The notes under the pieces are model-generated. The model saw nothing but the letters and a program-made list of their open reading frames with translations, made no database searches and was not told the DNA's origin. Shown here piece by piece: positions 26,130 to 35,346 of a DNA stretch of 64,000 nt; positions within the stretch are counted from its first letter, which is position 1, and the number at the start of each line of letters is the position of its first letter. The translations under genes were made by a program, and so were the position numbers. Source of the stretch: NCEH01 sp002257205. Its GTDB lineage: Bacteria; Pseudomonadota; Alphaproteobacteria; Rhizobiales; Xanthobacteraceae. Location of the stretch: NCBI RefSeq assembly GCF_043195105.1, contig NZ_JBAFWO010000001.1. One strand, written 5' to 3'.

Positions 26130-27383
26130 GTGGATCGGTTGCTTGAATCTGTTCTGCGTCGTGTCGTGAAGCACGGCGGCCTGAAAGTCACGACGGCCTC
26201 CGGCCGGATCTTTACGGCGGGGCCGGACGAAGCCGGCCTTCATGTGCGCTTCGCCAGCAAGCGGGCACAGCTTCTGCTGCTGCTCGATCCGGAAATGCAG
26301 CTCGGCGAAATCTACACCAGCGGGGATCTGGTGATCGAGCGGGGGTCGATCGCCGATCTGCTGGAGCTGGTGATGTCGCAGGACGTCCTTCAGCCCACGT
26401 TGACCTCGCGCCTGCTTTATTTCGCACGGCGCGTGCTGCGGCGGCTGGACCAGTTCAACCCGCGCGGCCGCGCGCGGCGTAACGTGGCCCATCATTATGA
26501 TCTGGACGGGCGGCTTTATTCCTTGTTCCTCGATGCGGACAAGCAATATTCCTGCGCCTATTTCGAGCATCCCGGCGAGCGGCTCGACGATGCCCAGCTC
26601 GCCAAGAAGCGGCATATCGCGGCCAAGCTGGTGCTCGACAAGCCGGATCTGAGCGTGCTGGACATCGGCAGCGGATGGGGTGGGCTCGGCCTATATCTGG
26701 CGGAAATCGCGAAGGCTCGGGTAAACGGCGTCACGCTTTCGACGGAGCAATTGGGCGTTGCCCAGTCCCGCGCCCGGGAAAAGGGACTGGAAGGGCAGGT
26801 CTCGTTCGCGCTCCAGGATTATCGCGACGTGCCCGGCCCGTTCGACCGGATCGTCTCGGTGGGCATGTTCGAGCATGTCGGCGTCGATCATTACGGGGAA
26901 TTCTTCCGCAAGGCGCGCGAATTGCTGGCCCCGGACGGGGTGATGCTGCTGCATGCCATCGGTCGGTTCGACCCGCCTGGCTTCACCAATCCCTGGATCG
27001 CCAAATACATCTTCCCCGGCGGCTACATGCCTTCGCTCTCGGAGGTGACCCCGCATATCGAGCGGGCAGGGCTGGTGGTGACCGACATCGAGATTCTGCG
27101 CCTGCACTATGCCGAGACGCTGAAGGCGTGGCGCGCGCGCTTCCTCGCCCGGCGGGAGGAGGTAGTGCGCCTCACCGACGAGCGGTTCCTGCGGATGTGG
27201 GAATTCTACCTCGCCGGTTCGGAAATGGCGTTTCGCCACCAGGGCCTGATGGTGTTCCAGATCCAGCTCGCCCGCAAACAGGAGGCGGTGCCGCTGACGC
27301 GCGATTATATCACGGAGGCGGAACGCAAATTGCGGACGATGGAGAAGCGCAGCGCCCCGCCGCTTCGCCTCGCCGGCGAATAG
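26130..27383 (+). CDS. cfa: cyclopropane-fatty-acyl-phospholipid synthase
   Basis: A 417-residue SAM-dependent enzyme. GTG 26130 is chosen because GGAGG (26118-26122) lies seven bases upstream; the open frame before it has no coding character. The N-terminal domain (about 1-110) is the CFA-type lipid-binding region, and the catalytic domain starts HHYDLDGRLYSLFLD and holds SAM motif VLDIGSGWGGLGLYLAE. The ISVGMFEHVG-type motif (RIVSVGMFEHVGVDHY) and the FPGGYMPSL...IEILRLHYAETLKAW region carry active-site residues. It adds a methylene bridge across double bonds of membrane phospholipids, often in stationary phase or acid. Its place between rplI and dnaB looks like an insertion into a conserved order. 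Confidence 0.88.
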   Translation: MDRLLESVLRRVVKHGGLKVTTASGRIFTAGPDEAGLHVRFASKRAQLLLLLDPEMQLGEIYTSGDLVIERGSIADLLELVMSQDVLQPTLTSRLLYFARRVLRRLDQFNPRGRARRNVAHHYDLDGRLYSLFLDADKQYSCAYFEHPGERLDDAQLAKKRHIAAKLVLDKPDLSVLDIGSGWGGLGLYLAEIAKARVNGVTLSTEQLGVAQSRAREKGLEGQVSFALQDYRDVPGPFDRIVSVGMFEHVGVDHYGEFFRKARELLAPDGVMLLHAIGRFDPPGFTNPWIAKYIFPGGYMPSLSEVTPHIERAGLVVTDIEILRLHYAETLKAWRARFLARREEVVRLTDERFLRMWEFYLAGSEMAFRHQGLMVFQIQLARKQEAVPLTRDYITEAERKLRTMEKRSAPPLRLAGE

Positions 27384-27611
27384 GCGGAGGAGAGGTGAGT
27401 CGGATGGGCGACCTACCTTGCTGCGGAATCGGAAGACGCTGCCGCAAGGCGGGGCGGGATCGGTTATCCCCGCAATTGCCGTACTTCCCCACAGGGGAGT
27501 GTCGGCCTGTTGATGGCTGGAACTTCTTCGCCGGCCACACAATCACGGGCCTGCGGGGTCCGCCTGCCTTCTGCTAAACAAGGGCTCGTCTACCCCAACC
27601 GGACCCGCCTC

Positions 27612-29096
27612 ATGCTCGATCTGTCCGACCAGAAGGGGGATCTCGACCCCTCCTATCGTCAGGCGCCCCACAATGTGGAGGCGGAGCAATCCCTACTGGG
27701 CGCCATCCTGGTCAATAACGACGCCTTCTACCGGGTGTCGGACTTCCTCAAGCCCGAGCATTTCTTCGAGCCCATCCACGGCCGCATCTTCGAGCTGGCG
27801 GGGGCCCTTGTGCGCGCCGGCAAGGTGGCGACGCCGGTCACGCTCAAGACCTTCCTGCCCGCCGACCTGGACGTCGCGGGCCTCTCCGGCCCGCATTATC
27901 TTGCCCGCCTCGCGGCGGAAGCGACTACGGTCATCAATGCCGAGGATTACGGGCGCGCCATCTATGACCTCTCGGTGCGGCGCGAACTGATCCGCATCGG
28001 CGAGGAGATCGTCAACGACGCCTATGACGCGCCGGTGGAGGCGACGCCGCAGGACCAGATCGAGGAGGCGGAAAAGCGCCTCTACGCCATCGCTGAGAGC
28101 GGGCGCTATGACGGTGGCTTCCAGCGCTTCGGCGAGGCGCTGCGCGAAGCCGTCGACATGGCAAGCCGCGCTTTCCAGCGCGAGGGCCATCTCTCCGGCA
28201 TCGCCTCGGGGCTGGACGATCTCGATCAGCAGATGGGCGGGCTCCAGCCGTCCGACCTTGTGATTCTCGCCGGGCGCCCTGCCATGGGCAAGACCGCGCT
28301 CGCCACCAATATCGCCTTTAACATCGCCGCCGCCTATCGCGGCGAGCAGCGGGCGGACGGCTCCATCGAGACCCAGAGCGGCGGCATCGTCGGCTTCTTC
28401 TCGCTGGAAATGTCGGCCGAGCAATTGGCAACGCGTATTCTCGCCGAGCAGGCGGAGATTGCCTCCTACAAGATCCGCCGCGGCGATATTTCCGAGAGCG
28501 AGTTTTCCAAGCTCGCCGCCGCTGCCCAGACCATGCAGGTGGTGCCACTCTATATCGACGATACCGGCGGCATTTCGATCGCCCAGCTGGTGGCCCGCGC
28601 GCGCCGCCTGAAGCGCCAGCGGGGGCTGGATTTCATGGTGGTGGATTATCTGCAATTGCTGTCCGGCTCGTCGAAAAGCTCGTCGCAGAACCGCGTGCAG
28701 GAAGTTACCGAGATCACCACCGGCCTCAAGGCGCTGGCGAAGGAATTGCAAGTGCCGATCATGGCGCTCTCGCAGCTCTCGCGTCAGGTGGAATCGCGCG
28801 ACGACAAGCGCCCGCAACTCGCCGATTTGCGCGAATCCGGCTCCATCGAGCAGGACGCCGACGTGGTGATGTTCGTCTATCGCGAGGAATATTACCTCAA
28901 GAGCCGCGAGCCCAAGCCCGGCACCGAGGAATGGTTCAAGTGGGAAGCGGACATGAAGGCGGCCGAGGGGGTGGCGGAAGTCATCATCGGCAAGCAGCGC
29001 CACGGACCCACCGGCACCGTGAAAGTGCATTTCGAACCGCAGTTCACCCGCTTCTCGAACCTCGCGCGCGAAGATCGGCTGCCCGACCGCCACTGA
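27612..29096 (+). CDS. dnaB: replicative DNA helicase DnaB
   Basis: A 494-residue RecA-fold hexameric helicase; ATG 27612 starts MLDLSDQKGDLDPSYRQAPHNVEAEQSLLGAIL, the usual opening. The N-terminal primase-interaction domain spans about 18-125, then a linker, then the motor with Walker A GRPAMGKT (221-228), Walker B MVVDYLQLLSG and the RESGSIEQDADVVMFVYR region. It unwinds DNA at the fork. No intein or frameshift is seen. It is followed by alr and radA. Confidence 0.96.
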   Translation: MLDLSDQKGDLDPSYRQAPHNVEAEQSLLGAILVNNDAFYRVSDFLKPEHFFEPIHGRIFELAGALVRAGKVATPVTLKTFLPADLDVAGLSGPHYLARLAAEATTVINAEDYGRAIYDLSVRRELIRIGEEIVNDAYDAPVEATPQDQIEEAEKRLYAIAESGRYDGGFQRFGEALREAVDMASRAFQREGHLSGIASGLDDLDQQMGGLQPSDLVILAGRPAMGKTALATNIAFNIAAAYRGEQRADGSIETQSGGIVGFFSLEMSAEQLATRILAEQAEIASYKIRRGDISESEFSKLAAAAQTMQVVPLYIDDTGGISIAQLVARARRLKRQRGLDFMVVDYLQLLSGSSKSSSQNRVQEVTEITTGLKALAKELQVPIMALSQLSRQVESRDDKRPQLADLRESGSIEQDADVVMFVYREEYYLKSREPKPGTEEWFKWEADMKAAEGVAEVIIGKQRHGPTGTVKVHFEPQFTRFSNLAREDRLPDRH

Positions 29097-29211
29097 TCGC
29101 GGAAAGCTCGGCGTGGCGCGCGGATCTGCTCCGCGTCCGGCGCTACCGGCGCGTCATAGGTAAGGTATAGACAGGATAGCGAATCCCGCCGCTTCCAGGG
29201 AAAGCGTTTCG

Positions 29212-30333
29212 ATGCAGCCCGCGTCCGCCCCGTCATCCGCTCTGTCCCGCGCCGTCCTGACCATTGATCTCGGCGCCCTGGCCGATAATTGGCGCACCCT
29301 GGCCGGGCGGGTCGCGCCGGCGGAATGTGCGGCCGTGGTGAAGGCGGACGCCTATGGCCTCGGCCTCGAGCAGGCGGCCCCGGCTCTGTGGAAGGCGGGC
29401 GCGCGCACCTTTTTCGTGGCGTTGGTGCAGGAAGGCGAGGCGCTGCGGGCGCTGCTTCCCGAGGCCACCATCTATGTGCTCGGCGGCTTGCTGCCCGATA
29501 CCGCCCATGCTTATGCCGCCGCCGATCTGCGCCCGGTGCTGGGAAGCCGGCAGGAAATCGCCGAATGGTCCATCCACAGCCGGGCCATGGGGGTGAGCCA
29601 GCCGGCGGCCCTGCATGTGGACACGGGCATGAATCGCCTCGGCCTCAGCGTGGATGAGGCGCTCACGATCGCCGGGGAGGGCGGCCCCTCGTTCCGCCCG
29701 TCCCTGATCATGACCCATCTCGCCTGCGCGGACACGGCGCACCACCCGCTGACCCAGGCGCAACATCACCTGTTCGCGAAAGTGGCGGCGGCGTTTCCCG
29801 GCATTCCCGCATCGCTGGCCAATTCCGCCGGTACGCTGGGCGGGCCGGAAATGTATTTCGACATGGTGCGGCCCGGCATCGCGCTCTATGGCGGCGTGCC
29901 GATCTCCGGCACGGCGCCGCTGCGCAGCGTGGTGCGGCTGGAGGTGCCCATCATCCAGGTACGCGAGGCGCGCGGCGGCACGACTGTGGGCTATGGCGCG
30001 GCCCAGCGCCTGCAACGCGACAGCCGGATCGCCATTCTTTCGCTGGGCTATGCCGACGGCTTTCTGCGCGCGTTTGGCGGCAGCGATGCCCGGCGGGGGG
30101 CGGATGCCATCGTCGGCGACCTGCGCTGTCCGCTGGTCGGGCGCATTTCCATGGACTTGACGGCAGTGGACGTCACCGACGTGCCCCACGAGAAAGCCCG
30201 GCGCGGCGATCCCGCCGTGTTGCTCGGCGAGGGAATCGGCATCGACGAACTTGCGGCCCATGGCGGCACCATCGGCTATGAGGTGCTCACCAGCCTTGGG
30301 CCGCGCTATCACCGGGTCTATGTGGGCGGCTAG
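29212..30333 (+). CDS. alr: alanine racemase
   Basis: A 373-residue type III fold PLP enzyme. The cofactor lysine is K44 in AVVKADAYGLG; the second catalytic residue, a tyrosine, is in TTVGYGAAQRLQRDS. It makes D-alanine for peptidoglycan. HVDTGMNRLGL and LVGRISMDLTAVDVTD are conserved family segments. Length is normal, and there is no second alr in the window. Confidence 0.95.
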   Translation: MQPASAPSSALSRAVLTIDLGALADNWRTLAGRVAPAECAAVVKADAYGLGLEQAAPALWKAGARTFFVALVQEGEALRALLPEATIYVLGGLLPDTAHAYAAADLRPVLGSRQEIAEWSIHSRAMGVSQPAALHVDTGMNRLGLSVDEALTIAGEGGPSFRPSLIMTHLACADTAHHPLTQAQHHLFAKVAAAFPGIPASLANSAGTLGGPEMYFDMVRPGIALYGGVPISGTAPLRSVVRLEVPIIQVREARGGTTVGYGAAQRLQRDSRIAILSLGYADGFLRAFGGSDARRGADAIVGDLRCPLVGRISMDLTAVDVTDVPHEKARRGDPAVLLGEGIGIDELAAHGGTIGYEVLTSLGPRYHRVYVGG

Positions 30334-30382
30334 ACTGTATGGGTGAGTCGCGCCCTGCGCGCGTCCGGAGCCTGCCCCACCT

Positions 30383-31783
30383 ATGGCCAAGAACAGCCCC
30401 ACCTTCGTCTGCCAGTCCTGCGGCGCGGTCTATAACCGCTGGCAGGGCAAGTGTGAGGCCTGCGGCGGCTGGAATACGATTTCCGAGGAGGCGAACGTCG
30501 CAGCCTCGGTCCCCGCCGCCCAGCGCTCGGGACGCAAGGGGCGGGCGGTGGCGCTGGAGAGTCTTCAGGGCCAGGGCAAGGCCGCGCCGCGCCTGATTTC
30601 CGGCATCGGCGAGCTGGACCGGGTGGCGGGGGGCGGCTTCGTGCCCGGCTCCATCGTGCTCCTGGGCGGCGATCCCGGAATCGGCAAATCCACCTTGCTG
30701 ATCCAGGCCTCCGCCGCCTTGGGGCGGGCGGGGCATCGCATCGTCTATGTCTCGGGCGAAGAGGCGGTGGACCAGGTGCGTATGCGCGCCGGCCGGCTCG
30801 ATCTGGCGGACGCGCCCGTGGGCCTTGCTGCCGAAACCAATGCTGAAAACATCATCGCCACCTTGAGCGCCGGGCCGCCGGTGCAGTTCGTGGTGATCGA
30901 TTCGATCCAGACCATGTGGAGCGATTCGGTGGAATCGGCGCCGGGCACCGTCACACAGGTGCGCACCTCGGCCCAATTGATGGTGCGCTACGCCAAGCAG
31001 ACCGGCGCGGCGGTGATCCTGGTGGGCCATGTCACCAAGGACGGGCAGATCGCCGGCCCGCGCGTGGTGGAGCACATGGTGGATGCGGTGTTCTCTTTCG
31101 AGGGCGACGGCGGACACCAGTTCCGCATCCTGCGGGCGCAAAAGAATCGATTCGGCCCCACCGATGAGATCGGCGTGTTCGAGATGACCGGCAAGGGATT
31201 GTCGGAAGTCGCGAACCCCTCCGAGCTGTTCCTCTCCCATCGCGATGCCGGGGCGCCGGGCACGGCGGTGTTCGCCGGCATGGAGGGCACGCGCCCGGTG
31301 CTGGTGGAGATCCAGGCGCTGGTGGCGCCCTCCACCCTCGGCACCCCACGCCGCGCGGTGGTGGGCTGGGACAGCAACCGCCTCGCCATGGTTCTGGCGG
31401 TGCTGGACGCGCGCTGCGGCGTGCGGCTCGGTGGCCATGACGTCTATTTGAACGTGGCCGGAGGCCTGCGCATCGGCGAGCCAGCTGCAGATCTGGCGGT
31501 GGCGGGCGCCCTCGTATCCTCGCTCACCGGTGCGCCCTTGCCGGCGGACGCGGTCTATTTCGGCGAGGTGAGCCTGACCGGGGCCGTGCGGCCGGTGTCG
31601 CAGGCGGCGGCACGGCTGAAGGAGGCTGCAAAGCTGGGTTTTGCCCGAGCCGTCATGCCGAGCGGTGCCGCGGAAGGAATGGACGGCGCCATATCCATTG
31701 AGGGCGTTGCTTCCCTAGCGTCGCTTGTGGCGGGGATCGCGGCCCGCGCGCCGCGCAGGGCAGCGTTACCGAAAGAGGGGTGA
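30383..31783 (+). CDS. radA: DNA repair protein RadA
   Basis: A 466-residue protein with an N-terminal C4 zinc finger (C10, C13, C24, C27: CQSCGA...KCEACGGW), a RecA-type core with Walker A GGDPGIGKST (95-104), the RadA-specific KNRFG motif (QKNRFGPTDEIG), and a C-terminal Lon-like domain. RadA drives branch migration in recombination. It lies ahead of cvpA and purF as in most Hyphomicrobiales. Confidence 0.96.
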   Translation: MAKNSPTFVCQSCGAVYNRWQGKCEACGGWNTISEEANVAASVPAAQRSGRKGRAVALESLQGQGKAAPRLISGIGELDRVAGGGFVPGSIVLLGGDPGIGKSTLLIQASAALGRAGHRIVYVSGEEAVDQVRMRAGRLDLADAPVGLAAETNAENIIATLSAGPPVQFVVIDSIQTMWSDSVESAPGTVTQVRTSAQLMVRYAKQTGAAVILVGHVTKDGQIAGPRVVEHMVDAVFSFEGDGGHQFRILRAQKNRFGPTDEIGVFEMTGKGLSEVANPSELFLSHRDAGAPGTAVFAGMEGTRPVLVEIQALVAPSTLGTPRRAVVGWDSNRLAMVLAVLDARCGVRLGGHDVYLNVAGGLRIGEPAADLAVAGALVSSLTGAPLPADAVYFGEVSLTGAVRPVSQAAARLKEAAKLGFARAVMPSGAAEGMDGAISIEGVASLASLVAGIAARAPRRAALPKEG

Positions 31784-31891
31784 TGACGCGGCGGGCACTT
31801 GAAGCTATACGTCCGAGCCACGCTGCGGATTTATGACACGCAGTGTTCCGCCGCACGCCTTCGGGCGCCGCACGAAGGACCCGCCGCGCCC

Positions 31892-32584
31892 ATGCCCGTG
31901 ACGCTGCTTGATCTCATCGTTATTTCGGTGATGCTGCTTTCCGGCCTTCTGGCCATGGTTCGCGGTTTTCTACGCGAAGTCTTCAGCATCGTGTCATGGC
32001 TGGCTGCGGCTGGCGTGACCCTGTTTTTCTATCCCCAATTGCTCCCGATCACCAAGCAATACGTGTCGCAGGACGCGGTGGCGCTGGCCGTGACCGTCGG
32101 CATTCTGTTTTTGGGAACGCTGCTGATCGTTTCCATTATCAGCGCGCGCATTTCCGATGCGGTGCTGGACAGCCGGATCGGCGCGCTGGACCGCACATTG
32201 GGCTTCGCCTTCGGTCTTGCGCGCGGTCTGCTTGTAATGGTTGTGGCATTTCTGTTCTTCAACTGGCTGGTCCCGGACAAGAGCCAGCCGCCGTGGGTTC
32301 TGAACGCAAAATCTCGTCCGGTGCTGCAAAACACCGGGGATTGGCTTATGTCCCTGTTGCCGGACGATCCGGAGAATACCATTCTTAAGAGACTGAAGCG
32401 GTCTCCGGCGACAGATGAGGGCGATGCGCCCGCCACGCCGCCCGGTCCGCGTACGGAACGTGGGGGCACCACGATGACAGTTGCGACGGCCGCCGGAGCG
32501 GCGGCTGGCGAAACCGGATACCGCCGCGGCGAGCGGCAAGGGTTCGAGCAACTGCTTGAGAGCGCGCGCGGCACCGGCCAGTGA
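31892..32584 (+). CDS. cvpA: CvpA family membrane protein
   Basis: About 230 residues from ATG 31892 (MPVTLLDLIVISVMLLSGLLAMVRGFLREVFSIVSWLAA). Four membrane segments (about 5-25, 30-50, 65-90 and 105-125) form the CvpA domain; the remaining 90 residues are a polar tail ending RGEGQGFEQLLESARG-like sequence. CvpA is needed for colicin V production in E. coli and for envelope stress tolerance, but its activity is not known. It is 22 bases upstream of purF, the classic cvpA-purF pair. Confidence 0.88.
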   Translation: MPVTLLDLIVISVMLLSGLLAMVRGFLREVFSIVSWLAAAGVTLFFYPQLLPITKQYVSQDAVALAVTVGILFLGTLLIVSIISARISDAVLDSRIGALDRTLGFAFGLARGLLVMVVAFLFFNWLVPDKSQPPWVLNAKSRPVLQNTGDWLMSLLPDDPENTILKRLKRSPATDEGDAPATPPGPRTERGGTTMTVATAAGAAAGETGYRRGERQGFEQLLESARGTGQ

Positions 32585-32606
32585 GCCGCGTCGAGCGGAG
32601 GTAAAG

Positions 32607-34154
32607 ATGGACATGGAGAGCGAGGAGTCCCACGCTCCCGACGCCCAATGGGCGCGGGATGGCTTTGCGCATGGTGGGGTCGCACGGGAGACGGGCCAGA
32701 TGAACCTGGACGAAGATCTGAACGGCGACCGCCTGCGCGAGGAGTGCGGGGTTTTCGGCGTTTTCAACCATCCGGACGCCGCCGCCATCACGGCCATCGG
32801 CCTCCACGCGCTCCAGCATCGCGGGCAGGAAGCCGCCGGCATCGTCACCTATGACGGCCGCCGCTTCCATTCCGAGCGCCGCCTCGGCCTCGTCGGCGAC
32901 ACCTTTTCCGATGCCCGCGTGATCGAGCGCCTGCCCGGCCATATCGCGGTTGGCCACGTGCGCTATTCCACCACCGGCGAAACCCTGCTGCGCAACGTGC
33001 AGCCGCTGTTCGCCGAACTGGATGCCGGCGGCTTTGCGGTCGGCCACAACGGCAATCTCACCAACGGCCTGACACTGCGCAAGCAACTGGTGCGGGACGG
33101 GGCGATCACCCAGTCCACCACCGACACGGAAGTGATTCTCCACCTCGTCGCCCGCTCCAAGAAAGCGCGCTTCGTCGATCGCTTCATCGACGCGCTGCAC
33201 TTCCTGGAGGGCGCCTATTCCCTGGTCGCCGTCACCAATAAGAAGCTGATCGGCGCGCGCGATCCCCTCGGCATCCGCCCGCTGGTGCTGGGCATGCTGG
33301 ACAATTCGCCCATCCTCGCCTCCGAGACCTGCGCCCTCGACATCATCGGCGCGCGCTATGTGCGCGATATCGAGAATGGCGAAGTGGTGGTGATCGACGA
33401 GGACGGCATCACCTCCTTCAAGCCGTTCCCCTCCATGCCGGCACGGCCCTGCATTTTCGAATACATTTATTTCGCCAGGCCGGATTCCGTGGTGGGCGGG
33501 CGCTCGGTCTATCAGGTGCGCAAGACCATGGGCCAGGTGCTGGCCCAGGAAAGCCATTTGCCGGCCGATGTGATCGTCCCGGTGCCCGATTCCGGCGTGC
33601 CGGCGGCCATCGGCTATTCCCAGATATCGGGCGTGCCGTATGAGCTCGGCATCATCCGCAACCATTATGTCGGCCGCACCTTCATCCAGCCCACCCAGAC
33701 CGTGCGTGACCAGGGCGTGCGCATGAAGCACTCGGCCAACCGCTCGGTGGTAGCCGGCAAGCGAATCGTGCTGGTGGATGACAGCCTGGTGCGCGGCACC
33801 ACGTCCGTGAAGATCGTGCAGATGATGCGCGACGCGGGTGCCAGCGAGGTGCATTTCCGCATTGCCTCGCCCCCCATCACCCATCCCGATTATTACGGCA
33901 TCGACACGCCGGACCGCGACAAGCTGCTGGCGGCCACCCACGACCTGGAAGGCATGCGGCGCTATATCGGCGCGGATTCGCTGGCCTTCCTTACGGTAGA
34001 TGGGGTCTATCGCGCCATGGGCTATGAAGGCCGCGACCCGGTGCGTCCGCAATTCACCGACCACTGCTTCACCGGCGACTACCCGACCCTGCTCACGGAC
34101 AAGTCCGGCGCGGTCGGGGCACAGCAATTGTCGCTGCTCGCCGAAGCTAGCTGA
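32607..34154 (+). CDS. purF: amidophosphoribosyltransferase PurF
   Basis: A 515-residue enzyme making 5-phosphoribosylamine, the first purine-specific step. ATG 32607 has GGAGGT (32597-32602) just before it; ATG 32700 (MNLDEDLNGD) is the alternative. The glutaminase nucleophile is Cys47 in REECGVFGVFNHPDA, exposed only after removal of the propeptide, so the propeptide would be 46 residues if the first start is right. The phosphoribosyltransferase motif VLVDDSLVRGTTS and the C-terminal YIGADSLAFL region are intact. Confidence 0.96.
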   Translation: MDMESEESHAPDAQWARDGFAHGGVARETGQMNLDEDLNGDRLREECGVFGVFNHPDAAAITAIGLHALQHRGQEAAGIVTYDGRRFHSERRLGLVGDTFSDARVIERLPGHIAVGHVRYSTTGETLLRNVQPLFAELDAGGFAVGHNGNLTNGLTLRKQLVRDGAITQSTTDTEVILHLVARSKKARFVDRFIDALHFLEGAYSLVAVTNKKLIGARDPLGIRPLVLGMLDNSPILASETCALDIIGARYVRDIENGEVVVIDEDGITSFKPFPSMPARPCIFEYIYFARPDSVVGGRSVYQVRKTMGQVLAQESHLPADVIVPVPDSGVPAAIGYSQISGVPYELGIIRNHYVGRTFIQPTQTVRDQGVRMKHSANRSVVAGKRIVLVDDSLVRGTTSVKIVQMMRDAGASEVHFRIASPPITHPDYYGIDTPDRDKLLAATHDLEGMRRYIGADSLAFLTVDGVYRAMGYEGRDPVRPQFTDHCFTGDYPTLLTDKSGAVGAQQLSLLAEAS

Positions 34155-34343
34155 ACCATCTCGCCGCCGTGCCCGAACGGGGCGGCGGCCGTGCCGGCTA
34201 TGCAGTTCCCGCCGCCGCCGAGACGCCGGGTCGCCTGGCGCGCCGGCGGATGATTTCCCCGATATCGCGCCTCCCGCCCTTGCGCTTTTGCCCACTTGGC
34301 GGGATTGTCGCGCCCCTTCTTCCGATCTGACAGAGACCCTGCC

Positions 34344-35087
34344 ATGACCGACCGGCCGCTTGCCGACAGGATCGCCCTCGTCACCGGCGCCACGCGCGGC
34401 ATCGGCGCGGCCACCGCGCTCGCGCTCGCAAAGGCCGGAGCCCATGTCATCGTCGTCGGCCGCACCGACGGCGCGCTGGAAGAAGTGGATGACGCCATCA
34501 AGGCGGAAGGCGGCTCCGCCACCCTGGTGCCCATGGACGTTACCGATTACGAAGCCATCGACCGGCTGGGCGGCGCCATCTACCAGCGCTGGGGTCATCT
34601 CGACGTCTTCGTCGGCAATGCCGGCATTCTCGGCCCGGTGACGCCGCTCGGCCATGTGGACCCGAAGGATTGGGACCAGGCGTTGAGCGTCAACCTCACC
34701 GCCAATTACCGCTTCGTGCGCTCGCTCGATCCGCTGCTGAAGCTCTCCACCGCCGGCCGCGCGGTGCTGGTGTCCTCCGGTGCCGCCCATAAGGCGCGGG
34801 CCTATTGGGGACCCTATGCGGTCACCAAGGCGGCGCTCGACGTGCTCGGCCGCACCTGGGCGGCGGAAAGCGTCAGCGGCAACCTCAAGGTCAATCTGTT
34901 CAACCCCGGTCCGATTCGCACCCGCATGCGCGCCAAGGCCTTCCCCGGCGAGGATCCGCAGACCTTGCCGGCGCCCGAGGAGGCGGCCGAGGCGTTGCTG
35001 TCCCTGTGCCTGCCGAGCTGCGAGGAGACTGGAAAATATTACGATTTTCCCACGCGGAAGCTGCTGGCCTTCCAGCATCCGGCCTGA
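34344..35087 (+). CDS. SDR family oxidoreductase linked to purF
   Basis: A 247-residue classical SDR with TGATRGIG (residues about 15-22), GNAGILGPVTPLG and the catalytic YAVTKAALD. This SDR downstream of purF is a conserved Hyphomicrobiales neighbour whose substrate is not established. It ends in an unusual motif (TGKYYDFPTRKLLAFQHPA) instead of the VDGG ending of FabG-like SDRs, which argues against a fatty acid role. The 189-bp gap after purF contains a 7-bp GC stem (34162-34187) without a T run. Confidence 0.8.
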   Translation: MTDRPLADRIALVTGATRGIGAATALALAKAGAHVIVVGRTDGALEEVDDAIKAEGGSATLVPMDVTDYEAIDRLGGAIYQRWGHLDVFVGNAGILGPVTPLGHVDPKDWDQALSVNLTANYRFVRSLDPLLKLSTAGRAVLVSSGAAHKARAYWGPYAVTKAALDVLGRTWAAESVSGNLKVNLFNPGPIRTRMRAKAFPGEDPQTLPAPEEAAEALLSLCLPSCEETGKYYDFPTRKLLAFQHPA

Positions 35088-35346
35088 TCCCGCCCGCGCT
35101 CGCGAACGGCGCTTCGCCAACTGCTCTTTGCAGCGTTCTGTATTGATGACGATCTCCCCATCGCGCAAAGGCTGCGGGACACGCCGAAGTGGCGTTACGT
35201 CGACCGGGAAGGGGACACCCGCTTGCGCTTGGCGTGAGGGGTGGCTTGCGCTTCGGGCATTTGTCGCCGGTGCGCGATGGGGCTAGAGAGGTGTGAATAG
35301 CTCATCGTCCGTTGCGCCCACCCAGGCTGTACCTCCCGGAGTATCC

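Noticed and set aside
32385..35168. A 927-codon open frame on the minus strand across purF and the SDR gene
   Set aside because: It is antisense to two clear genes, has histidine/arginine/glycine-rich composition typical of GC-rich shadow frames and no domain.
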